From positions 5,636,622 through 5,700,621 of the forward strand of contig NZ_LT629771.1 in the NCBI RefSeq assembly GCF_900105175.1: a DNA stretch of 64,000 bases, read 5' to 3'. Shown one piece after another: positions 24,327 to 32,430 of this stretch. The DNA is from Jiangella sp. DSM 45060 (GTDB lineage Bacteria; Actinomycetota; Actinomycetes; Jiangellales; Jiangellaceae). Position 1 is the stretch's first letter. The number at the start of each line of letters is the position of its first letter. The position numbers and the translations under genes are program-made. Below the pieces are notes generated by a model. The model was given only the letters and a program-made list of their open reading frames with translations, searched no databases and was not told where the DNA came from.

Positions 24327-25235
24327 TCAGCCGATGAACTCCTTGGCGAACCGCCGGATCGCCTCCGGGTCCGTCGCCTCGTGGAAGCCGACGATCAGCT
24401 GCTGGACGCCGGCCTCCTCGTAGGCCGCGATGCGCCGCCTCACGGTATCGGCCGTCCCGTAGAGCAGGTATGACGCGGGGTCGCCCGGATAGAACAGGCT
24501 CATCGCCGGCGACAGCGCGGCCTGCGCCTCCTCGTCCGATCCGGCGACGAGGCAGGCGGTCGTCGCGGTGCGCAGGACGGCGTCGTAGTCGCGGCCGGCC
24601 GCCGCGCAATGCTCCCGCAGCACGCCGAACTTCCGCGCCGCGTCCGCCGGCGACACCATGACGTTGCAGGCGTCGGCGTACTCCGCCACGAGCTTCAGGG
24701 TCATCCGCTCCCCGCCGCCCGCGATCAGCAGCGGTATTGCCGGGCGCTGCGCGCCGCGCGGAAACGTCGTCGGGTGCTCGGTCCACATCGCTCTGATCGT
24801 CCGCACGCCGTCACGCAGTTGCCGCAGCCGCGCGGGCGCGTCGCCGAACTCGTACCCGAACGCCTCGTAGTCGGGCTCGTACCACCCGGCCCCCATCCCC
24901 AGCGTCAGCCGCCCACCCGACAGCACGTCGACCGTCGACGCGATCTTCGCCTGCAGCGCCGGGTTCCGGTAGCCGTTCGAGCTGACCAGCGGGCCGATCC
25001 TGATCCGGTCGGTGTCGCGAGCCAACGCCGCCAGCATCGACCACGATTCCAACACCGGCGCCGTCGACGGCGGGACCGTCTGCAGGTGGTCGGGCAGCCA
25101 CGCCGCCGCGAAGCCGCACTCCTCCGCCGTCCGCGCCAGCTCGACGACCCGCTCCGCCGCCTCGACCGGATCGGCGAACGCGGCCAGCTCGCCGCCGAAG
25201 CCGACCGGCAGGAAGATGCCGAATTCCAAGGACAT
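24327..25235 (-). CDS. LLM-class F420-dependent oxidoreductase
   Basis: Luciferase-like TIM-barrel oxidoreductase, 302 aa, predicted to use F420H2. Seen: start MSLEFGIFLPVGFGGELA, ELARTAEECGFAAAWLPDHLQTVPP, IRIGPLVSSNGYRNPALQAKIASTVDVLSGGRLTLGMGAGWYEPDYEAFGYEF and IPLLIAGGGERMTLKLVAEYADACNV, all typical of the F420-dependent LLM group. ATG 25235 has GAAGGA 7 nt upstream. The substrate is unknown. F420 use supports an actinobacterial host. Confidence 0.92.
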   Translation of the reverse strand: MSLEFGIFLPVGFGGELAAFADPVEAAERVVELARTAEECGFAAAWLPDHLQTVPPSTAPVLESWSMLAALARDTDRIRIGPLVSSNGYRNPALQAKIASTVDVLSGGRLTLGMGAGWYEPDYEAFGYEFGDAPARLRQLRDGVRTIRAMWTEHPTTFPRGAQRPAIPLLIAGGGERMTLKLVAEYADACNVMVSPADAARKFGVLREHCAAAGRDYDAVLRTATTACLVAGSDEEAQAALSPAMSLFYPGDPASYLLYGTADTVRRRIAAYEEAGVQQLIVGFHEATDPEAIRRFAKEFIG

Positions 25236-25328
25236 GCCGATTCCTTCCGTCCGCGCCGCCATGTGGCGGCTGTTGTGCGGACAGACCCGGCAGGGCATCC
25301 GGAGGAATCGCGGCCCCGGACACACGAA

Positions 25329-25381
25329 GGGGCCGGCCTCAGCCGACCCCGTTCGCTCCCTGCGGTTCGGCCTCAGCCGAA
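25329..25381 (-). terminator. Two adjacent terminator-like hairpins
   Basis: Hairpin 1: GGGGCCGGC (25329-25337) and GCCGACCCC (25342-25350) around CTCA. Hairpin 2: TTCGGC-CTCA-GCCGAA (25366-25381). They share the loop and arms but differ in length. There is no T-tract, as usual in GC-rich actinomycetes. Hairpin 2 contains the stop codon of the possible 41-aa gene in its loop. Confidence 0.4.
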
Positions 25382-25498
25382 CTGATGCGGGGCAACACCC
25401 AGAATCGAGGAGATCACCACGCCCACCGGCCACAGATCCCTGAGGATCTGGCCGACGACCTCGGTGTGCTCGCGCAGCTCTCGTAGCCTGCCCAGCAA
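25373..25498 (-). CDS. Possible small protein (41 aa), low confidence
   Basis: A short frame from TTG 25498 with GAGGA 4 nt upstream. The peptide starts MLGRLRELREHTEVVGQILR and ends with DLWPVGVVISSILGVAPHQFG, an amphipathic helix followed by a short hydrophobic stretch. Its TGA lies in the loop of a terminator-like hairpin. A stronger AGGAGGA lies at about 25532-25538 but no start codon follows it in frame. No family recognised; it could be a leader peptide, a remnant or nothing. Confidence 0.3.
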   Translation of the reverse strand: MLGRLRELREHTEVVGQILRDLWPVGVVISSILGVAPHQFG

Positions 25499-25855
25499 CG
25501 TTCCTCGTCTGTCGTTGCGGTTCGCTGAGGATTCCTCCTACCTGCTGAGGGCACCGGTGAACCGCTCTAACAGCCCGCCCGGTAGCCCATCTCTGGACTA
25601 CGCCGGGCGGATTCCCGATGTAGTTAGCCGTCCAGGATGACAGGGAGACAGCTGAGGCGTCAACGGGGTAGCCTTGTATGCGGCTGGGGGAGGTGCTCTA
25701 ACACCGCTGATCCCGGCTGAGGCCCTGGCGTGTCCTCCACATCGTGGTTCACTGCGCGCCGGGGCTTCTTTGCGCCCTGACCGCCGCGGAATGCGGGCGC
25801 GGCCGGACCGGTTGCCGGTAGAGACACACCGGCCCGTGGAAGGGATTCGACCCCG
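25499..25855. other. Intergenic region, no supported gene
   Basis: About 360 bp. It holds a hairpin CCGCCCGG (25575-25582)/CCGGGCGG (25603-25610) that could terminate or regulate transcription. Short frames here (for example plus-strand 25674-25859) show no family-like sequence. GGAAGGG before 25856 is the ribosome-binding site of the next gene. Otherwise nothing is evident. Confidence 0.5.
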
Positions 25856-26884
25856 ATGAAGGCGATCGTGCACGACCAGTCCGGCGCCGCCGACGTTCTC
25901 CGACTCACTGAGCGGCCGGTTCCCGAGCCCGGCCCCGGCGAGGTGCGCATCCGGGTCGTCGTCTCGGGGGTGAACCCGACCGACTGGAAGACGCGCAGCG
26001 GCGGCTTCGGCGCGGTGCCCGGGACCGAGGCAGTGCCCAACCACGACGGGTCCGGCGTCATCGACGCTGTCGGCGACGGCGTCGGCGGAATGGCCGTGGG
26101 TGATCGGGTGTGGGTGACGCAGGCGGCGTACCAGCGACCGGACAGCGGGACGGCGCAGCAGTACACCGTCGTGCCGGTCGAGCGGGTGTTCGTGCTGCCC
26201 GACGGCGCCGGCTTCGACCTCGGCGCGGCGGCCGGCATCCCGGCGGGGACGGCGCACCGGGCGCTGACGGTCGCCGAGGACGGGCCGGCGCGGCTGGGTC
26301 CGGGCGCGCTGGACGGCCGCGTCGTTCTGGTCGCCGGCGGTGCGGGCGCCGTCGGCAATGCCGCGATCCAGCTGGCCCGCTGGTCCGGCGCGACGGTCAT
26401 CGCGACGGTGAGCTCCGACGTCAAGGCCGCGCTGGCCACGTCCGCCGGCGCCCACCACGTCGTGCGCTACGGCGGCGGCGCCGACGTCGCGGCCGCTGTC
26501 CGCGCCATCGTCCCCGACGGCGTCGACCTCGTCGTCGAGGTGGCGGCCGGCGCCAACGCCGCGACGAACGCCGGCGTGCTGAAGCCGCGCGGCACGGTCG
26601 CGATCTACGCCAACAACGGCGACCAGCCATTCGACCTGGACGTGCGCGCGCACATGGGCCTGAACGCGCGGCTGCAGTTCGTCCTGCTCTACACAGTCGG
26701 CTGGGACAAGCTCCGCGCCGCCGGCGACGACATCAACGCGGCCATGGCCGCGGGCGCGCTGCGCATCGGCGAGGACGCCGGCCTGCTCGTGCACCACTTC
26801 GCCCTCGAGCAGACCGCCGACGCCCACCGCGCCGTCGAGGACGGCGTCACCGGCAAGGTCCTCATCACCGTCGCCGACGCCTGA
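25856..26884 (+). CDS. NADPH:quinone oxidoreductase (zinc-independent MDR family)
   Basis: A 342-aa medium-chain reductase. Seen: start MKAIVHDQSGAADVLRLTERPVPEPGPGEVRIRV, substrate loop GVNPTDWKTRSGG, the nucleotide motif VVLVAGGAGAVGNAAIQLARWSGATVIATV (AxxGxxG, residues about 155-185) and GRLHH-like C-terminal sequence. The structural- and catalytic-zinc cysteines of alcohol dehydrogenases are absent, as expected for quinone reductases such as QorA. ATG 25856 has GGAAGGG about 12 nt upstream. Single gene. Confidence 0.9.
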   Translation: MKAIVHDQSGAADVLRLTERPVPEPGPGEVRIRVVVSGVNPTDWKTRSGGFGAVPGTEAVPNHDGSGVIDAVGDGVGGMAVGDRVWVTQAAYQRPDSGTAQQYTVVPVERVFVLPDGAGFDLGAAAGIPAGTAHRALTVAEDGPARLGPGALDGRVVLVAGGAGAVGNAAIQLARWSGATVIATVSSDVKAALATSAGAHHVVRYGGGADVAAAVRAIVPDGVDLVVEVAAGANAATNAGVLKPRGTVAIYANNGDQPFDLDVRAHMGLNARLQFVLLYTVGWDKLRAAGDDINAAMAAGALRIGEDAGLLVHHFALEQTADAHRAVEDGVTGKVLITVADA

Positions 26885-26903
26885 GCCGAGAGACGGGAGC
26901 GGC

Positions 26904-27158
26904 TCACCTCCTCGGCAACCGGCACAACGCCCGGTGGAGGCGGATGTCCTGCTGGATCTGGCGAGGCACCGGCAGTCGTCGATGTTCCAGCGCGTCGGCG
27001 AAAGCCTCCAGGGCGCGGAGGCACTCCTGGAGCGCGGCGGCCTGTGCGCCGAGGTCGCGCACCTTCTGTGCCGCCTGCCTGCGCCGTTCCGCCCGCGCGG
27101 CGACGATGTCCGCGAACAGCGTGTCCAGCGGATGCGGCAGACCGTCGGGCCTTCTCAT
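26904..27158 (-). CDS. Hypothetical small helical protein
   Basis: An 84-aa, Arg- and Ala-rich, probably all-helical protein with a coiled-coil-like centre (FADIVAARAERRRQAAQKVRDLGAQAAALQECLRALEAFADAL, residues about 15-57) and a basic C-terminus. Not recognised. Its ATG overlaps the stop of the upstream gene (ATGA, 27155-27158), which supports both as real, translationally coupled genes. Confidence 0.55.
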   Translation of the reverse strand: MRRPDGLPHPLDTLFADIVAARAERRRQAAQKVRDLGAQAAALQECLRALEAFADALEHRRLPVPRQIQQDIRLHRALCRLPRR

Positions 27159-27508
27159 GGTGGTCCGCTCGCCGAAGCGATGGCAGTCAGGACCTGGCGT
27201 CCGTCGAACGTCGGGCCGACGATGAGCCGCAGCACCGCCCGTCGAACCTCGACCGTCTCGACGAACCGCGCGCGGCCGCCCGGCATGGACTCGAAGTGCC
27301 CCGCCTCGGACAGCACGACGATGACCGGATCGTCAGGGGCCAGCTGCTCCGCACGCTGCGCCGCGTCCAGCAGCGTCATGCCCGCTCGCGCGGTGTCCGG
27401 TGAGTCGAGGGCGTCCGCGGAGAAGGAGAACGCGCCGGCCCATCGCCGCAGGAAGATCGCCAACGCCAGCGAACGGGCGTCGGGTCTGCGCGTCAGCATG
27501 GACGACAC
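27155..27508 (-). CDS. Hypothetical protein
   Basis: A 117-aa protein from GTG 27508 (ATG 27499 is an alternative). It has an N-terminal basic helix (SLALAIFLRRWAGAFSFSADAL) and a central segment TLLDAAQRAEQLAPDDPVIVVLSEAGHFESMPGG that ends in beta-rich RRAVLRLIVGPTFDGRQVLTAI. No family recognised. First of a two-gene unit with the 84-aa coiled-coil-like product; the pair lies just downstream of the SNF2 helicase gene on the same strand. About 200 bp (27509-27719) separate them, without a gene. Confidence 0.5.
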   Translation of the reverse strand: MSSMLTRRPDARSLALAIFLRRWAGAFSFSADALDSPDTARAGMTLLDAAQRAEQLAPDDPVIVVLSEAGHFESMPGGRARFVETVEVRRAVLRLIVGPTFDGRQVLTAIASASGPP

Positions 27509-27719
27509 CGCCGTAGCCGCGACCGAACGTCCCGGTCATCGGGCGGCTGTGCCGCGAAGAGCTGGCGCATGAGCGCGGCCCGTCTCCGGCCTCTTCGGCC
27601 GACATCCATGGTGTCGGCGCCGCTGGGGACTGACCTGCCCACGTGTCAACGCCTGAACTTGCAGCGTACACCCGGTCGCGACGGCTTGTGGCGGCCTGAT
27701 CCGGCCGGCCACGGCGGCA

Positions 27720-30700
27720 CTACTCCAGCAGTTGCCGGATGTCGTCGACGCCGAGACGGTCGCCGAACGCGTTGCCGTCGTCCATGACGCTGGCGGCCAG
27801 CTTGGCCTTGCGGTCCTTGAGCGCCATGACCTTCTGCTCGATGGTGTCGGCCGCGATCAGCCGGTACACCATGACGTTGCGGGTCTGGCCGATGCGGTGG
27901 GTGCGGTCGACGGCCTGCGCCTCCGTGGCCGGGTTCCACCAGGGGTCGAGGATGAAGCAGTAGTCGGCCTCGGTGAGGTTGAGCCCGAACCCGCCGGCCT
28001 TGAGGCTGATCAGGAAGACCGGTGCCGTGCCCTCCTTGAACCGGCCGATCACCTCGTCGCGGCGGCGTGTGGCCCCGTCCAGGTAGCAGTACTCGATGCC
28101 GGCCGCCTCGAGCCGCTCGCGCACCAGGCCGAGGAACCCGGTGAACTGGCTGAACACCAGCGCCCGGTGCCCGCCGTCGATGACGTCGCCGAGCTGCTCG
28201 ATCAGCAGGTCGATCTTGGCGCTGGCCAGCCCGCCGTGCGCGTCGTCGACCAGACCGGCGTGCAGGCTGAGCTGCCGCAACAGGGTGAGCGAGCGCAGGA
28301 TGGTGAACCGGTTCTTGTCGACGTCGTCGAGCAGGCCGAGGACGCGCTGACGTTCGCGTTGTAGGTACTTGTCGTAGACCTTGCGGTGCTTCGGATGGAG
28401 GTCGACCTCGAGCACCTGCTCCTGTTTCTCCGGGAGGTCCGCCGCCACCTGCTCCTTCGTCCGGCGCAGCACCAGCGGTTTGATGCGACGGCGGAACTGG
28501 GCCAGCCGCTCGGCGTCGCCCTGCCGCTCGATCGGCTTGCCGTAGTACTCCTCGAACCGGCCCGGATGCGGGAACAGGCCGGGCGCGGCGATGGACAGCT
28601 GCGACCACAGCTCCATCAGGTTGTTCTCGACCGGCGTGCCGGTGATGGCGAGCTTGACCGGCGCCGGCAGCCGCCGCGCCGCCTGGTACGTCTTCGACTG
28701 GTGGTTCTTCACGTGCTGCGCCTCGTCGAGCACCAGCCCCGACCACGTGACCTGCGCATACGCGTCGGCGTCGAGCCGCAACAGCGTGTACGTGGTGACG
28801 ACGACGTCGGCGCCGGCCACGACGTCCTCGATCGGCCGGCCGCGACGGCGCAGCGTGTCGGTGACCGGCACGACGATGAGCCCGGGCGCGAAGCGGGCCG
28901 CCTCGGTCACCCAGTTCGACACCACACTCGTCGGCGCGACGACGAGGAACGGCGCCAGGTCGGCGTCGGCCTGCTTGGCGTGGCAGAACAGCGCGAGCGT
29001 CTGCAGCGTCTTGCCCAGCCCCATGTCGTCGGCCAGGATGCCGCCGAGGCGGTGCTCCCACAGGAACGTCAGCCAGCGGTAGCCGTCGAGCTGGTACGGG
29101 CGCAGCTGCGCCCGCAGCGTGGCGGGCGGGACGGCGGTGTCGTCGAGCTCGCCGAGCGCCAGGAGCCCTTGGACCTGACGCTGCCAGCTGTCGGCCTGGT
29201 GAGTGACGACGCCCAGTGCGGCCAGCTCGTTCCAGAGCCCGGCCTGGAAACGGCTGATCCTGGTGCCGTCGCCGGCGGCCCCGTCGCCGAGCGCCCGCGC
29301 CTCGTCCATCAGCCGGCGCAGCGACTGCAGCTCGGGTTTCTCCAGCGAGAAGTACCCGCCGTCGGACAGCAGCAGGTACGGCTCGTCGCGCGCCAGCGCC
29401 GTGAACACGTCGGTGAACGGCACGTCGCGCCCGTCGGCGGTGATGCTGACGCCGAGGTCGAACCAGTCGGTCTCGCCCTGGCTCTCCTCCGCCGAGACGC
29501 CGATGACCAGCGAGTCGCCGACCTCCCGATAGTCGGCCGGCTCGCCCGTCACCTCGACCTCGACGTCGTCGAGGTCGCGCAGCCGGGGCAGCGCCTCGGT
29601 GCTGAACCGCATGGTGTCGAGGCCGTCGAACCGACGATGCTCGACCGGCGGGCCGCCCAGGTCCAGGAGCTCCGGATCGAGGCCGGCCAGCACCGCCCGT
29701 TCCGCCGCATGGTCGCGGAACCCGTCGCCCACACCGTCCGGAACCGGCTCGCCCAACGGCACCCGGCGCGCGGCGTCGCCGACCTGGTACTGCCACTCCC
29801 AGTCGAGCTCCAGCCCGTGCCCGTCGCCGTACGTCGCCCGCGCGACCAGGGTCGGGCCGGATATCTCCGGCGGCTCGAAGGACCCGTCCGACGACTCGAC
29901 CGCCGCCAGCCGCCGCAGCCGCGGCACGTACTCGTCGCGGAACCGGCCGACGTCGGCTGTGGGCACCGTCAGCCGGACGTCGTCGAGGACGAGTTGTCGC
30001 AGCTCGCGGCCGGCCGGGCGGTCCAGCTTGGCGAGGCCGAACCGCCAGGCCTGCACGTTCGTGGTGGCGTCGACGTCGGCGCGCGGCGCGTAGACCACGC
30101 CGTGCCCGTCGTCGCCGATGAACCGGACCGGCGCGACCTCGTCGTCCTCGCCGTCGACCGTCAGCAGCGGGACCACCCCGAGCACGCCGGCCTCGTCCTC
30201 GGTGACGTCGAGGCTCACCCGCGCCGCCCGATACCCGCCGACGTCGCCGCCCTTCTTGCCGCGGACGAACCGGACGCCCAGCCGGGCGGCCTCGTCGAGC
30301 AACGCCCACAGTTGACCCGATTCGTAGGCCGTGAGGTCGAGGTGCTTCTCGTCGCGTCCGTACGGGGAATAGGTGGTGTCGCTGCGGCCAGCCTCGTAGA
30401 GCAGGAAGAACTGGCGCAGCCAGCGCAGTTGCTCAATCGGCCCGGCGACGAGTTCGGGTCTCAGCCGGAGCCGTGACCAGCTCAGATCGCCGGCGACCCA
30501 GCCGCCGCGTCCGGGCCGCACCAGCCTCGCGAGCACCCGCGGCCGCGTCCCCGCGGCGTCGTCCCACCGCCCCGTCGCCCGTGGCCGGCTCGACAACGTC
30601 AACTCGACGGCGATGGCCGCCCTCGGATCGCGATTCGGCGCCTGCTCGCCGTGCCCGAGCAGTGAGTCGAGCGACCGCTGCCAGTCGAGTGCCTTGGCCT

Positions 30701-31028
30701 CCGCCGCCCGCCCGCGCCCCGGCTCGCCGCCGCTCAACGCCGTGATCACCAGCGCGACGACGTGCTTGCAGTCGAACCCGACCGGGCAGTTGCACCGCCC
30801 TTCGACGAACGTGTGCTGGCCCGCGCCCGCCTTCTTCAGGACCGCCACCGTCGAGTACGGCGTCCGCGCACTCCCCGCCACCCGCCCCGTCAGCAGCTCC
30901 TCGCCCGCGCCCCACTCCACATCCGTGACCGCGCCATGCTGCGCATACATCAGCCCACGCACGAACGTCGACGGGTCTACCACCTTCCTCAGACCCGCCT
31001 CGTCGTTCGCCTGGATACCCGGCCACAT
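27720..31028 (-). CDS. SNF2-family DNA helicase/translocase with N-terminal SWIM zinc finger
   Basis: ATP-dependent DNA translocase, 1102 aa. Seen in order: SWIM finger CNCPVGFDCKH (CxCxnCxH, residues about 78-88), a long N-terminal domain typical of bacterial SNF2 proteins, Walker A LADDMGLGKTLQTLALF (about 660-676), VVAPTSVVSNWVTEAARF, DEAQ box LVLDEAQHVKN (about 760), ITGTPVENNLMELWSQL, and the helicase C half with RALVFSQFTGFL and motif VI DRTHRIGQTRNVMVYRLIA. ATG 31028 is chosen at MWPGIQAND; TAGCGT lies 7 nt before it. It probably remodels DNA or protein-DNA complexes; this HepA/RapA-like group is widespread in actinomycetes. Confidence 0.93.
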   Translation of the reverse strand: MWPGIQANDEAGLRKVVDPSTFVRGLMYAQHGAVTDVEWGAGEELLTGRVAGSARTPYSTVAVLKKAGAGQHTFVEGRCNCPVGFDCKHVVALVITALSGGEPGRGRAAEAKALDWQRSLDSLLGHGEQAPNRDPRAAIAVELTLSSRPRATGRWDDAAGTRPRVLARLVRPGRGGWVAGDLSWSRLRLRPELVAGPIEQLRWLRQFFLLYEAGRSDTTYSPYGRDEKHLDLTAYESGQLWALLDEAARLGVRFVRGKKGGDVGGYRAARVSLDVTEDEAGVLGVVPLLTVDGEDDEVAPVRFIGDDGHGVVYAPRADVDATTNVQAWRFGLAKLDRPAGRELRQLVLDDVRLTVPTADVGRFRDEYVPRLRRLAAVESSDGSFEPPEISGPTLVARATYGDGHGLELDWEWQYQVGDAARRVPLGEPVPDGVGDGFRDHAAERAVLAGLDPELLDLGGPPVEHRRFDGLDTMRFSTEALPRLRDLDDVEVEVTGEPADYREVGDSLVIGVSAEESQGETDWFDLGVSITADGRDVPFTDVFTALARDEPYLLLSDGGYFSLEKPELQSLRRLMDEARALGDGAAGDGTRISRFQAGLWNELAALGVVTHQADSWQRQVQGLLALGELDDTAVPPATLRAQLRPYQLDGYRWLTFLWEHRLGGILADDMGLGKTLQTLALFCHAKQADADLAPFLVVAPTSVVSNWVTEAARFAPGLIVVPVTDTLRRRGRPIEDVVAGADVVVTTYTLLRLDADAYAQVTWSGLVLDEAQHVKNHQSKTYQAARRLPAPVKLAITGTPVENNLMELWSQLSIAAPGLFPHPGRFEEYYGKPIERQGDAERLAQFRRRIKPLVLRRTKEQVAADLPEKQEQVLEVDLHPKHRKVYDKYLQRERQRVLGLLDDVDKNRFTILRSLTLLRQLSLHAGLVDDAHGGLASAKIDLLIEQLGDVIDGGHRALVFSQFTGFLGLVRERLEAAGIEYCYLDGATRRRDEVIGRFKEGTAPVFLISLKAGGFGLNLTEADYCFILDPWWNPATEAQAVDRTHRIGQTRNVMVYRLIAADTIEQKVMALKDRKAKLAASVMDDGNAFGDRLGVDDIRQLLE

Positions 31029-31091
31029 GCCGACCACGCTAGCCGCCGGGACTGACAAGTCACGGCACCCTGTCGGAGGCACCGCTGGGAA

Positions 31092-32381
31092 TCATGACTC
31101 TGGCGTGCCGTCAGGCGCCAGGCGGCTGAAGCCGAGGTACGGGACGAGCTTCGGCGGCATCGTCACCGATCCATCGGCCTGCTGGTGCTGTTCCAGGATG
31201 GCGGCCAGCGTCCGGCCGATCGGGAGCCCGGACCCGTTCAGGGTCGCCACAGGCGTGCGCTTGCCGTGGTCATCGCGCATTCGGATGCCGGCGCGGCGAG
31301 CCTGGAACGTGCCGCAGTCGGAGCAGGAGGAGATCTCGCGGTACCGCTGTTGGCTGGGCAGCCAGACCTCGATGTCGTAGGTGATCTGCGCCGTGAAGGC
31401 CATATCACCGGCGGCGAGCGCGACGACGCGGTAGGCAAGATCGAGTTCCCGGAGGCACGCCTCGGCGTGACCGAGCATCAGCTCGAGCTCCGAGCGTGAG
31501 TCCTCCGGCCGGCACACCCGCACGAGCTCGACCTTGGTGAACTGGTGGAGTCGCAGAATGCCACGGGTGTCCTTGCCGTAGGAGCCGGCTTCTGACCGGA
31601 AGCACGGGGTCCACGCCGTGTAGGCGAGCGGCAGACCGGCGCCGTCGAGGATCTCGTCGGCATGGAGGTTGACGAGCGGCACTTCGGCGGTGGGGATCAT
31701 GTAGAGATCGCGGGACGCGGTGCCGGTCTTGAACAGGTCTTCCTCGAACTTGGGCAGCTGCCCGCTGCGGGTCATCGTCTCCTGGCTGACCAGGTACGGC
31801 AACGAGTACTCCAGATAGCCGTGCTCGGCGTGAAGGTCGAGGAGGAAGGCGGCCAGCGCGCGTTCCAATCTCGCTCCGGCGCCCACCGCAACCGAGAACC
31901 GCGCGCCAGACAGCTTCGCCGCCCGGCGCAGGTCCAGGATGCCCATGGCCTCGCCGAGATCGACGTGGTCCCGCGGCTCGAAAGCCGGCGAGGGCGGTGT
32001 GCCGACCCGGCGAACCTCCACGGCGAAGTCCTCGGAGTCGCCATCGGGTGCATCGTCGGACGGCAGGTTGGGAATGTCCAGGAGCAGTTCGTGGAGAGCC
32101 GCGTCGAACCGCTGCTGGTCCTCCTCAAGGCGGCGGATCTGCTCCTTGAGCTCGCGGGCGTTCTCCTTCAGCTTGGTGGTGTCCTGCCCGGACCTCGCCG
32201 CCGCCTGCACCTGCTGAGCTACCTGCTTGGACTCACTCCGCCGCGCCTCGGCCTCCTGGACGGCGGCGTTTCTGCGCGACAGCAGTTCCTCCAGCCGTGG
32301 CAGGTCGAGCGTGTAGCCGCGGCGAGCGAGACGCTTGACCGCGCCTTCGCCCAACTGCAGCAAGGTGCGTGCGTTGTGCAT
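31092..32381 (-). CDS. serS: Seryl-tRNA synthetase (probable accessory copy in RiPP operon)
   Basis: Class II synthetase that charges tRNA-Ser with serine, 429 aa, complete. Seen: the N-terminal long coiled-coil arm (residues about 25-100, RLEELLSRRNAAVQEAEARR...ELKEQIRRLEEDQQRFDAAL), motif 2 region TAWTPCFRSEAGSYGKDTRGILRLHQFTKVEL and motif 3 NGSGLPIGRTLAAILEQHQQ. The stretch EISSCSDCGTFQARRAGIRM with CSDC differs from the usual housekeeping form (SNCTDFQARR type). It follows the RiPP methyltransferase by 49 bp on the same strand, in lower-GC DNA. It may be a paralogue giving self-resistance or supplying Ser-tRNA (inference). Confidence 0.88.
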   Translation of the reverse strand: MHNARTLLQLGEGAVKRLARRGYTLDLPRLEELLSRRNAAVQEAEARRSESKQVAQQVQAAARSGQDTTKLKENARELKEQIRRLEEDQQRFDAALHELLLDIPNLPSDDAPDGDSEDFAVEVRRVGTPPSPAFEPRDHVDLGEAMGILDLRRAAKLSGARFSVAVGAGARLERALAAFLLDLHAEHGYLEYSLPYLVSQETMTRSGQLPKFEEDLFKTGTASRDLYMIPTAEVPLVNLHADEILDGAGLPLAYTAWTPCFRSEAGSYGKDTRGILRLHQFTKVELVRVCRPEDSRSELELMLGHAEACLRELDLAYRVVALAAGDMAFTAQITYDIEVWLPSQQRYREISSCSDCGTFQARRAGIRMRDDHGKRTPVATLNGSGLPIGRTLAAILEQHQQADGSVTMPPKLVPYLGFSRLAPDGTPES

Positions 32382-32430
32382 GTGACCGCTCCCACATGGC
32401 TTCGGTGGCCGGACCTGCACAGTATTCGGC

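Noticed and set aside
23950..24786. Long minus-strand frame across the repeat region and LLM gene
   Set aside because: Repeat-derived Arg/Ala/Gly peptide and a shifted frame of the oxidoreductase.
25674..25859. 61-aa plus-strand frame before the quinone reductase gene
   Set aside because: No SD, no family-like sequence, ends at the ribosome-binding site of the next gene.
28386..30476. 696-codon plus-strand frame over the SNF2 gene
   Set aside because: Antisense shadow; composition artefact.
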